A stretch of DNA of 64,000 nt from Paenibacillus_E sp040812395 (GTDB lineage: Bacteria; Bacillota; Bacilli; Paenibacillales; NBRC-103111): positions 317,490 through 381,489 of the forward strand of contig NZ_JBFNXH010000006.1 in the NCBI RefSeq assembly GCF_040812395.1. Reading direction: 5' to 3'. The notes under the pieces are model-generated. The model saw nothing but the letters and a program-made list of their open reading frames with translations, made no database searches and was not told the origin of the DNA. Made by a program: the position numbers and the translations under genes. This document shows, in pieces, positions 33,157-41,931 of this stretch. Position 1 is the stretch's first letter. Each line of letters starts with the position of its first letter.

Positions 33157-33945
33157 ATGTCCAAACCGTTTTTTCGATTGCTAACCGAACTGTCTTCACG
33201 GAAGTGGGTATCGCAGTTGACGGGCGCTTTTGCGAAATCCAGAGCAAGCCGTCTTTTTATTTCCCGTTTTGCTAAATCCTACGGCATACGCATCGAGGAT
33301 GCGGAGAAACATATCAAGGATTACGCGTCCTTGAACGACTTTTTTACCCGCCGGCTTAAGCCGGGCTTACGTCCGATTCATGAGGATATCAGCCGCGTCG
33401 TTAGCCCTGTTGACGCAGCCATTACTGGCATCGGCGATATTAAAGACGGATTGATTTTAAATGTCAAAGGACAGGACTATACGATCGACGAATTGCTCAA
33501 CCGTTCGCCTCGCACCGTTAATTATAAGAATGGATTCTATTTCGTCTTGTATTTAAGTCCTACCGACTATCACCGCATACATTCACCGATCACAGGCGAT
33601 GTCTTGGAAAAAGAACACGTTCCTGGGAAAGTGTACCCCGTGAACGAATTCGGGCTTCGTCATATGCGCAGAGTGCTTAGCCGCAACGAACGGTTAATTA
33701 CGTTCATGCAGCATGAAGCCGGTGAAGTTGCCGTTGTCAAAGTCGGAGCGCTGAATGTAAGCAGCATCCAGTACGTTACCCCATTACCGAACCATCTGGA
33801 ACGCGGGCAAGAGCTGGCTTACTTTGAATTTGGCTCGACCGTTGTCCTGCTTTTTGAGGATGAGATGTTTATGCCGCGCTCAGACTTGCAGCTAGGCTCC
33901 AAAGTGAAAATGGGAGAAGAACTCGGCAGTTTTACAGAAAAATAA
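33157..33945 (+). CDS. psd: Phosphatidylserine decarboxylase
   Basis: A 262-residue proenzyme. It has SPVDAAITGIG, the catalytic YLSPTDYHRIHSP with its His, and FEFGSTVVLLFE. The Ser of the GST site becomes the pyruvoyl group when the chain self-cleaves; bacilli usually have LGST and here the first residue is Phe. It converts phosphatidylserine to phosphatidylethanolamine at the membrane. ATG 33157 follows AGGAG; an upstream ATG at 33136 is possible. It is 30 bp upstream of an MFS gene, and the two form a likely operon. Confidence 0.93.
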   Translation: MSKPFFRLLTELSSRKWVSQLTGAFAKSRASRLFISRFAKSYGIRIEDAEKHIKDYASLNDFFTRRLKPGLRPIHEDISRVVSPVDAAITGIGDIKDGLILNVKGQDYTIDELLNRSPRTVNYKNGFYFVLYLSPTDYHRIHSPITGDVLEKEHVPGKVYPVNEFGLRHMRRVLSRNERLITFMQHEAGEVAVVKVGALNVSSIQYVTPLPNHLERGQELAYFEFGSTVVLLFEDEMFMPRSDLQLGSKVKMGEELGSFTEK

Positions 33946-33975
33946 GAGAGACCGAGCTCCCGGAGGGAGAGTTCC

Positions 33976-35238
33976 ATGGCTACGACATCTACCACATCTC
34001 CGAAACCTAGCTCACACGGTTTGCAAGGAACCGGAGATATCAAGCCGACCGTTTACCGTATTCTTTTTGCCATTAGCCTTGTCCATTTGCTCAATGATTC
34101 GATCCAATCGGTCATTCCCGCTATTTTTCCTATTCTGAAAAGTGAAATGGGGCTCAGCTACACGCAAGTCGGCTGGGTGCAGTTCGCCATTAACTTTACG
34201 GCATCCATTATGCAGCCTGTGGTTGGTTTATATACGGACCGCAAACCGTCGCCGTACATACTGCCAATCGGAATGTTCTCCACCTTAATCGGGATGCTGC
34301 TGCTTGCCTTCGCCCCAACGTACTGGGTCGTTCTGCTGTCCGTATGCTTCGTGGGCCTCGGGTCTGCCGCCTTCCATCCTGAAGGGTCGCGCGTCTCGCA
34401 TATGGCGGCGGGCGGACGCAAAGGGCTTGCGCAATCGATTTTCCAAGTCGGCGGCAACGCCGGCCAATCGCTCGCCCCGATTATGACCAAATGGATCTTC
34501 ATCCCGCTTGGGCTCTTTGGCTCCATTTGGTTCACAGGCGTTGCCGCGTTAGCCATCTTGGTCCAATTGTATATCGCGAAATGGTACAAAGGCGTCCTGC
34601 AAACAACGCCTGTGAGAGCCAAGGCAAGCATACAGCGCGCAATCAACCCGCAGCGCCGCAAACAATTGCTGTTCGCGATTTCTATGCTCATTTTCCTGGT
34701 CTTCGTCAGATCTTGGTACGGAGCCGCGATGAGCGGATATTTCGCCTTCTTTTTACAGGACAAATACGGCTTATCGATCGACAGCGCACAGGATTTCATC
34801 TTCCTCTTTCTGGCTGCCGGCGCGGTTGGCACCTTTTTCGGCGGTCCGCTAGCTGACCGCTTCGGCCGCAGAAACGTGATCTTTTTTTCGATGCTGGGAT
34901 CAGCGCCTTTCGCACTGCTGCTGCCGCATGTGAATTTCACCTGGGCTTACATCCTTCTCGTCATCATTGGAGTCGTTCTCTTATCCAGCTTCTCCGTCAC
35001 TGTCGTTTACGCTCAGATGCTGTTCCCGGGCAAAGTAGGCACGGTATCCGGCCTCATAACCGGGCTCGCCTTCGGGTTGGGCGGTATCGGCAGCGTCGTG
35101 CTTGGGAATCTATGCGATGTCATCGGCACGACCCGTGTGATGGAATTGTGCGCATTCCTTCCTTTGCTGGGTCTGCTCACCTTCTTGCTCCCTTCGGATC
35201 GTAAGCTGAAGAAGTGGGCGGAAGAAAGCAATGCGTAG
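33976..35238 (+). CDS. MFS exporter, fosmidomycin-resistance (Fsr) type
   Basis: A 420-residue transporter with about 12 predicted transmembrane segments after a polar N-terminal 25 residues. LVHLLNDSIQSVIPAIFP in the first segment and GLGSAAFHPEGSRVSHMAAGGRKGLAQS in the 4/5 region are characteristic of the Fsr subfamily. GPLADRFGRRN is the second-half MFS loop motif. It is expected to expel small molecules by proton antiport. Many Gram-positive homologues exist whose substrates are not known. The ribosome site is CGGAGGGAGAGTTCC. Confidence 0.85.
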   Translation: MATTSTTSPKPSSHGLQGTGDIKPTVYRILFAISLVHLLNDSIQSVIPAIFPILKSEMGLSYTQVGWVQFAINFTASIMQPVVGLYTDRKPSPYILPIGMFSTLIGMLLLAFAPTYWVVLLSVCFVGLGSAAFHPEGSRVSHMAAGGRKGLAQSIFQVGGNAGQSLAPIMTKWIFIPLGLFGSIWFTGVAALAILVQLYIAKWYKGVLQTTPVRAKASIQRAINPQRRKQLLFAISMLIFLVFVRSWYGAAMSGYFAFFLQDKYGLSIDSAQDFIFLFLAAGAVGTFFGGPLADRFGRRNVIFFSMLGSAPFALLLPHVNFTWAYILLVIIGVVLLSSFSVTVVYAQMLFPGKVGTVSGLITGLAFGLGGIGSVVLGNLCDVIGTTRVMELCAFLPLLGLLTFLLPSDRKLKKWAEESNA

Positions 35239-35272
35239 ATCTGCTCGTTAATGAACGATTCTGATACAGACC

Positions 35273-35327
35273 TTTACACGCAAAAGAACCGTCAGGGAAA
35301 CATTCTGACGGTTCTTTTGCGTGTAAA
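35273..35327. terminator. Bidirectional terminator, 23-bp perfect stem
   Basis: A perfect 23-bp inverted repeat with a 9-nt loop. The inner GAACCGTCAG / CTGACGGTTC is flanked by AAAA and TTTT, so either strand would form a hairpin followed by T residues. Confidence 0.8.
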
Positions 35328-35421
35328 AAAAAGGTACGCTGATTTCGGAATCTTGCTATTACATTCGCAAATGCGTACAAATTGCCATCGGCAGGGTTAT
35401 ACTGTGGCGGGAGGTGATCAA

Positions 35422-35643
35422 ATGGAGCCAATTGGAAATCGGTTGAATACGTTCAACGAACGAGAATGGCCAAAGCGATGGAATATTGGACTCGCCTTAA
35501 ATCAAAGAGGGCTGGATTATACGGGGGGCGAGTTTCTGCTGGTGGAGCAGCAGCATGGCGTCAGTACGATCCATTCGGGAACACGAGGTATAGTCTGGGC
35601 ATTATTTGCCATGACGCAACATAAGGCGAAAAGAGGTAATTAG
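35422..35643 (+). pseudogene. Remnant of a 2OG-Fe(II) oxygenase, internally deleted
   Basis: A 73-codon frame behind GGGAGGTGATCAA. Its parts match my recollection of YbiX/prolyl-hydroxylase-like 2OG-Fe(II) oxygenases: DYTGGEFLLVEQ, normally followed by RPRMQSR and about 25 residues, joins directly to QHGVSTIHSGTRG, the segment normally near the C-terminus (HGVSRLRSG). So about 40 residues, including the metal-binding HxD part and 2OG Arg region, are missing. The frame is intact but the product cannot be an active oxygenase. It lies 5 bp upstream of the MFS gene. It may also serve as a translated leader, which is less likely. Confidence 0.6.
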
Positions 35644-35645
35644 AG

Positions 35646-36842
35646 ATGAATAATTATGTTTGGAAAATTTATTTGCTTGCATTTGGAGGCTTTTTGGCCG
35701 GGACATCGGAGTTCGTCATTGCCGGCATTCTGGAAGTCATCGCGAACGATTTGAAAATCACATTGTCCGCCGCAGGACAACTGGTTACCGTTTTCTCACT
35801 TGTATTTGCATTCGGTACCCCCTTATTGGTTGCAGCCACTTCGCGAATCGAACGGAAAACATTGTTAATGATTACGCTTTTGGTCTTTGCTGTCGGTAAC
35901 TTTTTGCCCGCCTTGGACCATAGGGTCGGAGTCCTGCTGGTGTCACGCGTTATCTTAGCTGTTTGTTCGGGCGTCTTTACGGTGGCCGCCTTAACTCTCG
36001 CATCTCACCTAGCGCCACCGGAAAAAAGAGGTAGTGCCATTGCATCCATCATTATGGGGTTCAGTTCGTCGCTAGTTATCGGCGTCCCACTCGGAAGGGT
36101 GATAGCGAATTTTTTCGACTGGCACGATTTGTTTATCGGCATCGGTATAGGCGGCATTATGATTATGCTCGGGATCTCCAAGTGGATTCCTAGGCTGGAC
36201 GGGCAAAAAGCCACTCCGTTAAGCATACAGTTGTCTGTACTTAAAGATCGGAGAGTTAGCAGCGCACTGCTGGTCACCTTTTTCTGGATTATGGGGTATT
36301 CGATCGTTTATACGTATATATCCCCCTACCTGCTTACACATGCTCACATGGACCCAGCATGGGTTAGCGCCGGGTTATTCGCATTTGGGATCTTCAGTTT
36401 GATAGGCTCTCGAATAGGGGGGTACGGCGCTGATAAATGGGGAGCACCAACTACGCTGATCACGAGTCTTTTGCTTCATGTTCTCGTTTTGGTACTATTT
36501 GCTTTTGTGCAACCACCGCTTGCCTTAGTTCTGACGATCATGATGCTGTGGTCCGCCTCCGCTTGGGCGACGGCTCCCGTGCAGCAATTTCGTTTGATTA
36601 CCTTGGCACCTGGGGCTTCAGAAATTGTACTTAGCCTTAATACTTCCATTCTGCAGGCCGGCATGGCTGCCGGAGCTGCCGTCGGAGGGGCGATTGTGAA
36701 TAGTTTATCAGTGATATATGTTGGCTGGGCCGGTGCGATAAGTGTACTTGTTGCCTGCTTAACTGCACTTTATTCACTGCGAATAGGGACCAAGTCCAAT
36801 CCACAGTTGGTCTACGATGCTACGGAAGAACGCGTAATTTGA
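35646..36842 (+). CDS. MFS transporter, DHA1 (AraJ/sugar-efflux type)
   Basis: A 398-residue protein with about 12 transmembrane segments. The first helix LAFGGFLAGTSEFVIAGIL and the helix-4/5 stretch GSAIASIIMGFSSSLVIGVPLG are typical of the DHA1 group that includes AraJ, NepI and purine or arabinose exporters. ATG 35646 follows AGAGGTAATTAGAG. It begins right after the oxygenase remnant, and a hairpin ends it at 36918. The substrate is unknown. It lies between core genes and does not look linked to the glycan loci. Confidence 0.8.
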   Translation: MNNYVWKIYLLAFGGFLAGTSEFVIAGILEVIANDLKITLSAAGQLVTVFSLVFAFGTPLLVAATSRIERKTLLMITLLVFAVGNFLPALDHRVGVLLVSRVILAVCSGVFTVAALTLASHLAPPEKRGSAIASIIMGFSSSLVIGVPLGRVIANFFDWHDLFIGIGIGGIMIMLGISKWIPRLDGQKATPLSIQLSVLKDRRVSSALLVTFFWIMGYSIVYTYISPYLLTHAHMDPAWVSAGLFAFGIFSLIGSRIGGYGADKWGAPTTLITSLLLHVLVLVLFAFVQPPLALVLTIMMLWSASAWATAPVQQFRLITLAPGASEIVLSLNTSILQAGMAAGAAVGGAIVNSLSVIYVGWAGAISVLVACLTALYSLRIGTKSNPQLVYDATEERVI

Positions 36843-37281
36843 ATTTATTAGAGACGAACGAGCTGTCGAAAATGATTAGCGGTTTTCTCCTTTTTTAACA
36901 TTCCTGCCAGCGGAGCGAGGCTGCCGATCTTTCCCGCGGCAGCCTTTTGTGATTGTACTATCGTGCCCGTTATTCTACGACGGTATCTTCAAAATCATTT
37001 CTATTCAGAATCCAATACTCGCCTTGTTTAGATGTGTAACATAGATTATTTTCTTAAATATTCTTTTCTTCTTAACATAAGCCTAAACCCATTTAATTCC
37101 ATTACGCCTAAAATATTCATAAGTTTTACCAATTACCATTTTACCATTGGACTTGAACGGAATCACAGACATGTGAATAAACCCCCATATTTGTTTTTCA
37201 GCGTTATCGGCGCTCCTCAAGGGAGCGGCGCGAGTTATCGCTGCTTTTCTGTCTCAAGCAGATCACAAAAACCCTTCGCCG
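36843..37281. other. Gene-free stretch between MFS and AraC genes
   Basis: About 440 bp, AT-rich in its middle (37000-37190). It contains a terminator near 36918 (GAGGCTGCCG / CGGCAGCC then TTTT) for the transporter. Near 37263-37300 CCTTCG/CGAAGG pairing with a T-tract on the minus strand is suited to end the AraC gene. A GCGCTCC/GGAGCGGCGC inverted repeat is at 37209. I see no coding region or RNA gene. Confidence 0.65.
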
Positions 37282-38079
37282 TTACTTGAACGTCGAAGGA
37301 TTTTTACCTGTGTATTGTTTAAACTGGCGGCTGAAGAAGAACACATCCCGATACCCGAGCGCATCCGCGACCTCCGTTACGCTCATCCCCGCGTACTGCA
37401 GCAAATGCTCAGCGCGTTCAATCCGCGCGCGAATGATATAAGACTGCACCGATTGTCCAATGAATTCCTTGAACTTCAGCGAGAAATAGCGCGGAGACAA
37501 GTTCGCGCGACCTGCCAGCTCCTCCATCGTATGGGGTTTGGCGGCATGCTGGCGCACGTAATTCGCAATCTCGCGAATCGTCTCCGAAAGCCGGTGACCG
37601 CCATCTTGGCGAACTTCACGTTCTTCCTCCCGCTCCTCCCGCAGAAGATGAATCATCAACTGCTTGAGCAGCAGCCTGGCTTCCTCGGCCGCACCGAAAA
37701 GGCCGGATAACCGCAGCCGTACATAACTCACCAGCAGCGCTTCAAAAGAAAGCTTGTCCCCGACCACCCGGTAAGGAACCGGCAGCAAACCCGGATGCGC
37801 TTCATCGGAAAGCGCAAAATGAATATACGTGAGCACAAGTGGCTTCTGCGGATTATGGGTAGCACTTGTATGATGGCCTGGACGAAACAAGAAACAGCTT
37901 CCGCTCTGTACGTCGTAAGGCGTATCATCCAGCCACACTTCCCCTTCGCCGCTCCATACATAAAACAAATCATAATTGCTCATCGGATGATCCCGCTTCG
38001 CCCATTTCCAGCCAGGCTCACACGTAATCTTGGCAAAGGCTGGCAGCAAACCGAACCGTTCCGGAGATAAGTTCAACAT
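37282..38079 (-). CDS. AraC-family transcriptional regulator
   Basis: A 265-residue protein. ATG 38079 follows GATGAGGTGAGCGCG. The N-terminal half is a cupin (LFYVWSGEGEVWLDDTPYDV, FRPGHHTSA), probably binding a small ligand such as a sugar. The C-terminal 100 residues are two helix-turn-helix units: HTMEELAGRANLSPRYFSLKFKE and MSVTEVADALGYRDVFFFSRQFKQYTGKNP, the AraC signature. It regulates an unknown operon. No sugar catabolic genes are adjacent; downstream is the gene-free gap and upstream lies malic enzyme. Confidence 0.9.
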   Translation of the reverse strand: MLNLSPERFGLLPAFAKITCEPGWKWAKRDHPMSNYDLFYVWSGEGEVWLDDTPYDVQSGSCFLFRPGHHTSATHNPQKPLVLTYIHFALSDEAHPGLLPVPYRVVGDKLSFEALLVSYVRLRLSGLFGAAEEARLLLKQLMIHLLREEREEEREVRQDGGHRLSETIREIANYVRQHAAKPHTMEELAGRANLSPRYFSLKFKEFIGQSVQSYIIRARIERAEHLLQYAGMSVTEVADALGYRDVFFFSRQFKQYTGKNPSTFK

Positions 38080-38148
38080 CGCGCTCACCTCATCTATGTC
38101 ATCTCTTTATTATTACAGGAATGAGCAAACAAGTTCAATATATCCGAG

Positions 38149-38205
38149 TAAAAAAGAAGCAAGCAACCCGGCTCTCCATCCCATGGATGCGACTGAGTTG
38201 CTTGA
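38149..38205 (-). terminator. Terminator of the malic enzyme gene
   Basis: On the minus strand, CAAGCAAC and GTTGCTTG pair across a 30-nt loop that itself contains GCATCC/GGATG, and the stem is followed by CTTCTTTTTT. Confidence 0.75.
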
Positions 38206-38227
38206 TGTTTAAGATTCATTTCTTATC

Positions 38228-39667
38228 TTAATCCTGCTGTGTATCCTGAAGCTCGCGTGGGCTTCTGCGTCTTGCAACGCCTGTTTCATAAGCGGCTTCC
38301 ATAACAGCCTCGCGAACCTTCTCGACGACGGAGTGATTGAAGACACTCGGAATGATGTAGTATTCATTGAGTTCATCGCTACTAACGACAGAGGCAATCG
38401 CTTTGGCAGCAGCCAGCTTCATTTCTTGCGTAATGCGAGAAGCACGGCAATCCAGGACGCCTCGAAATATGCCCGGGAAGCACAAAACATTATTAATCTG
38501 ATTCGGATAATCCGAACGCCCCGTTGCCATCACCCGGACATAAGGCTCCGCTTCCTCCGGCGTGATCTCCGGAGTCGGATTCGCCATCGCAAATACGATC
38601 GGATCGGCGGCCATGCTCTTTACATCATCCACTTTTAAGACACCTGGCCCGGAAAGTCCGATAAAAATGTCCGCGCCAACGATGACATCACCCAGCTTGC
38701 CCTTTTGCAGAAATGGATTCGTATTGGCCGCATACCATTCCCATGCCGGGTTCGTGTAGCTTTCTCCTTGGACAATCGCGCCTTGCCGGTCAACACCGAT
38801 TACATTCGTCACCCCGGCAGCGAGGAGCATTTTCGTGCATGCAATGCCTGCTGCCCCGATGCCTGTAATTACCACTTTGCACGATTCCAGCGATTTGCCT
38901 ACGAGTTTAACCGCGTTAAGCAGCCCCGCGAGGATAACGACCGCAGTCCCATGCTGATCATCATGAAACACAGGAATATCGAGCTCTGCAATCAACCGTT
39001 CCTCAATTTCAAAACATCGCGGCGACGAAATATCCTCAAGGTTAATCCCGCCGAATGCAGGCGCAATCGCCTTCACAGTGCGGATAATTTCTTCCGTGTC
39101 CTGCGTGTTCAGACAAATAGGGAATGCATCCACGCCTGCCATCTGTTTGAACAACATCGCTTTTCCTTCCATGACCGGCATCGCGGCTTCCGGCCCGATA
39201 TTGCCTAGTCCAAGCACCGCGGTACCGTCGGACACGACAGCAACTGTATTCCGCTTGATCGTAAGCGAATGCGCCTTGAGTGGATCTTCATGAATGGCCA
39301 TACAAACCCGGGCGACTCCAGGTGTATATACACGGGACAAATCATCCCGATTTTTAATCGGCATCTTTGGCGTTACTTCAATTTTTCCGCCCAAATGCAT
39401 CAAAAACGTTTGGTCCGAAACATTGATTAGCCGCACGCCGGGAATCCCGTTTAACGCCGAAACAATCGCTTCCGTATGCTCAGGATCACTGACCTTGACA
39501 GTAATATCCCGTGTTGTTGTCGTTTTGCTCGCACGCGTCACGTCAATCGCGACAATATCACCACCGGCATCTCCAATCGCTGTAGCGATTTTACCGAATG
39601 TTACTTGCTCTTTATGCATTTCCAAACGCACAATGACACTGGTGCCTCCACCGTTCAACCCTGCCAT
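38228..39667 (-). CDS. NAD-dependent malic enzyme with N-terminal ACT domain
   Basis: A 479-residue enzyme. ATG 39667 is preceded by TTTAGGAGTG; the frame upstream runs into an intergenic repeat and is not coding. Residues 1-80 form an ACT-like regulatory domain (VIVRLEMHKEQVTFGKIATAIG). The catalytic part has SRVYTPGVARVC, LGLGNIGPEAAMPVMEGK, NLEDISSPRCFEIE, HDDQHGTAVVILAG and the NAD loop ITGIGAAGIA. It oxidatively decarboxylates malate to pyruvate. The ACT domain suggests amino-acid or metabolite control. It is a single-gene transcript ended by the hairpin at 38149. Confidence 0.92.
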   Translation of the reverse strand: MAGLNGGGTSVIVRLEMHKEQVTFGKIATAIGDAGGDIVAIDVTRASKTTTTRDITVKVSDPEHTEAIVSALNGIPGVRLINVSDQTFLMHLGGKIEVTPKMPIKNRDDLSRVYTPGVARVCMAIHEDPLKAHSLTIKRNTVAVVSDGTAVLGLGNIGPEAAMPVMEGKAMLFKQMAGVDAFPICLNTQDTEEIIRTVKAIAPAFGGINLEDISSPRCFEIEERLIAELDIPVFHDDQHGTAVVILAGLLNAVKLVGKSLESCKVVITGIGAAGIACTKMLLAAGVTNVIGVDRQGAIVQGESYTNPAWEWYAANTNPFLQKGKLGDVIVGADIFIGLSGPGVLKVDDVKSMAADPIVFAMANPTPEITPEEAEPYVRVMATGRSDYPNQINNVLCFPGIFRGVLDCRASRITQEMKLAAAKAIASVVSSDELNEYYIIPSVFNHSVVEKVREAVMEAAYETGVARRRSPRELQDTQQD

Positions 39668-39808
39668 ATCAAGGATCACTCCTAAAGGAAAAATTAATTG
39701 ACCACATGTTGATAATAGCATAGAAAGGGAATGCTGCCAAAATGAGCATGCGAATGGGGATAAGAAAACGTGTGACATCCGCCATGCGGCGGCGACACAA
39801 TGCGCGCC

Positions 39809-40198
39809 CGAGGAGGTGCCGCCGGACCGCCAATTCCCCATGCCCATCGATATCTACGGAACTACGATGCCTTATTCCACGGTGACGCACCTTTTTTCCC
39901 CCTGAAGAGGAACTAGGGTGCGTTAAATGTGCCTGAAACCCTCCTAAAGCCCAGCATTTCCTGCTCATAACGCACGGTAGTTCCGCGAAATGTCCCTACA
40001 ACCGAAAATGCTGCCTCTTAACGCACCTACGTTCCGCTCACCCGTGCAAAAAGACGATCTATCGCAGGACGATCTATCGCAGATCGAGGCGGTATGGGGT
40101 GATCCAAGCAGCTGTGACGCTTCCGGATCTTCTACGTCCATCCTCTAATGCTCGTGCCACACGATGCGTGCGGAATCTCTCCGTTCTGCGAGCTCGTT
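39809..40198. repeat. Long interspersed repeat, copy A (~390 bp)
   Basis: A non-coding segment starting CGAGGAGGTGCCGCCGGACC and ending GCGAGCTCGTT. The same segment recurs in the same orientation at 46178-46553 with small differences; copy A has an extra 15-bp GACGATCTATCGCAG duplication. Inside it are the window-wide motifs GGAACTACGATGCCTTAT, GGAACTAGGGTGCGTTAAA, CACGGTAGTTCCGCGAAATG and AACGCACCTACGTTCCGCT. Gaps flanking it (39668-39808 and 40199-40207) show no gene. Confidence 0.9.
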
Positions 40199-40207
40199 AT
40201 AATCTAT

Positions 40208-40244
40208 AAGAAAGAGACTGCTCGACAATCGAACAGTCCCTCAT
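40208..40244 (-). terminator. Intrinsic terminator
   Basis: On the minus strand AGGGACTG / CAGTCTCT pair around TTCGATTGTCGAG and are followed by TTCTT, just after the secreted-protein gene. Confidence 0.75.
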
Positions 40245-40255
40245 GTACTTTATAC

Positions 40256-41854
40256 CTATAGAATTGGCACTGGGATAACAGCAGCCTGATGCGGCTCAAT
40301 GAGCTTGAGCAAATTTTTAACTTGATTTTTCGTCAAGGACTTGCCTTGTCTTTCATATTGCAATAATGCGGTTAAAATATCGTTAATCGAAGTATAGGTG
40401 CCGCTTTTTACGATTGCGGGGAAATCAGCTGGGATTGCATCGGGATTCGGATTTTCTGCATCAGGATCTGTGATCTGATAGGGGTCGTCCTCAGTCCCCG
40501 AGCCTCCGCTAATGGCTAATCCACTTTTTAAATGAACAACGGGCCGCACATCAATTGACATCGGAAAAAAGAAAATACGTTTCGTTCTATCAAAAATCGC
40601 TGCTATATAAGCATAGTCGTAATTTCCCACATGTACATGCGTAGGGTTCATTAAATACCAGGGAATCAAACTCTCCGAATAGTTAAAAGGAATGTCATGT
40701 TGCTTCAATTCATTATACCGTTCATAGGTCAGGAGTCCGACTTTGGTTGAGACATAAGAGTGGCTATTATTTTCGTATGCAGGGTCATATTTCGCATAAC
40801 CATAGGACTCCGCACCTTCATCCTCGTCTTCATCCTCAAACTCATACGTTAAAGGCGTGTTGTCAAAACTTCCTGTTGTGATCCATTCTTTATGATCCAG
40901 ACCATTATAAAAGTCATGATTTAAATAATAGGCCAAACTCCCGGAAACATCTTGCTTATAAGTTAATAGCTCTCCGACACTATTCCATTGATACACAGCA
41001 TCTCCAACATTATTTTTTTCCCATGGCCTTACCCCTAATCCCTCATTTAAAAGCAATTCGCTGCTTTCCGAATCCGTCAAAGTCCAGTCGTGACCGGCAA
41101 ATCTTACAATAGACCCCCGCTCTGCCTGGTTTAGATACTCTGGGGCAGGTTCTGGTTCTGGAGCTGTATCCGAGAGGATATAGCCGCCGTCGTGATCGGA
41201 GAGAGCATACATGGCCGGGTCGACATAAATGACAGGTCGTACGGATCTTTCCACACTCCATGAAATCTGCGGATCAAAGCCGATGGTACCATTCGTGTTT
41301 ACGTAGTAAACATTTTCGGTAACAGAGTTCGAGGACATTAAGTACCAGCTGTTGGAATACGGAATATACTCATTATTGAATATATGTGCTCTGTTCTCTG
41401 CATTCATATATTCCGCTAACGTCAGGAGCCCAACTCGTCCCGTATAAATTTTAGTAGAGTTCTCCGTATCAATCTCCCAGTCTTTCTCTTCAATCCAGCC
41501 CGTATTGCCGCCATTTTGAGCAAGGCGTTCAAGAAATTCGTGGTTCAAATAATAGCCTATGGAGCTAGCGTGATCCGCCCCCTGCGTATATGCTAAAGAA
41601 TCGCCCCAAGCATGCGTTAACGAGGAGTTGACACCGTAATACAGCAATTTGCCATTTGCCGCATCAAGAACTTTCCAGTTTTTCCCGGCATAAGCAATTC
41701 TGGCTCCGATGGAGAGTTCAGATACCCTCTTTGCAGGTTCCTCTTCATCCCCCCACGAATTCGCAGCTGATGAATGAAGCGGTCGGATAGTTAAAATCAG
41801 CGCCAGTATACTTAGATATAAGACTGCTCTAAACAGATTCCTTTTAAAAATCAT
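40256..41854 (-). CDS. Secreted protein with two DUF6273-like repeats
   Basis: A 532-residue protein. ATG 41854 follows AGGAGAGTTTGCG. A signal peptide (KRNLFRAVLYLSILALILTI, cleavage near SSAAN) indicates export. Two homologous units follow. One begins LSIGARIAYAGKNWKVLD and the other AERGSIVRFAGHDWTLTD; each carries a YYLNHDF- or YYLNHEF-type motif, a VGLLT motif, a WYLM motif and a closing VRPV[IV][YH]. From memory this order recalls DUF6273 repeats. A short acidic stretch (EDEDEDEG) links the parts. The C-terminal ~50 residues look like an unrelated helical tail. Function unknown; possibly a cell-surface protein. Confidence 0.7.
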   Translation of the reverse strand: MIFKRNLFRAVLYLSILALILTIRPLHSSAANSWGDEEEPAKRVSELSIGARIAYAGKNWKVLDAANGKLLYYGVNSSLTHAWGDSLAYTQGADHASSIGYYLNHEFLERLAQNGGNTGWIEEKDWEIDTENSTKIYTGRVGLLTLAEYMNAENRAHIFNNEYIPYSNSWYLMSSNSVTENVYYVNTNGTIGFDPQISWSVERSVRPVIYVDPAMYALSDHDGGYILSDTAPEPEPAPEYLNQAERGSIVRFAGHDWTLTDSESSELLLNEGLGVRPWEKNNVGDAVYQWNSVGELLTYKQDVSGSLAYYLNHDFYNGLDHKEWITTGSFDNTPLTYEFEDEDEDEGAESYGYAKYDPAYENNSHSYVSTKVGLLTYERYNELKQHDIPFNYSESLIPWYLMNPTHVHVGNYDYAYIAAIFDRTKRIFFFPMSIDVRPVVHLKSGLAISGGSGTEDDPYQITDPDAENPNPDAIPADFPAIVKSGTYTSINDILTALLQYERQGKSLTKNQVKNLLKLIEPHQAAVIPVPIL

Positions 41855-41931
41855 CGCAAACTCTCCTATTCTAGTTAATAAGCTATTAACTAGAATTATA
41901 CACGAAAAACGACAACTTTTGACAACTTGCG

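Noticed and set aside
39669..39968. Minus-strand frame across repeat copy A, similar to one at 46074-46325
   Set aside because: The similarity comes from the duplicated non-coding repeat. Neither has a ribosome site and the ends differ.
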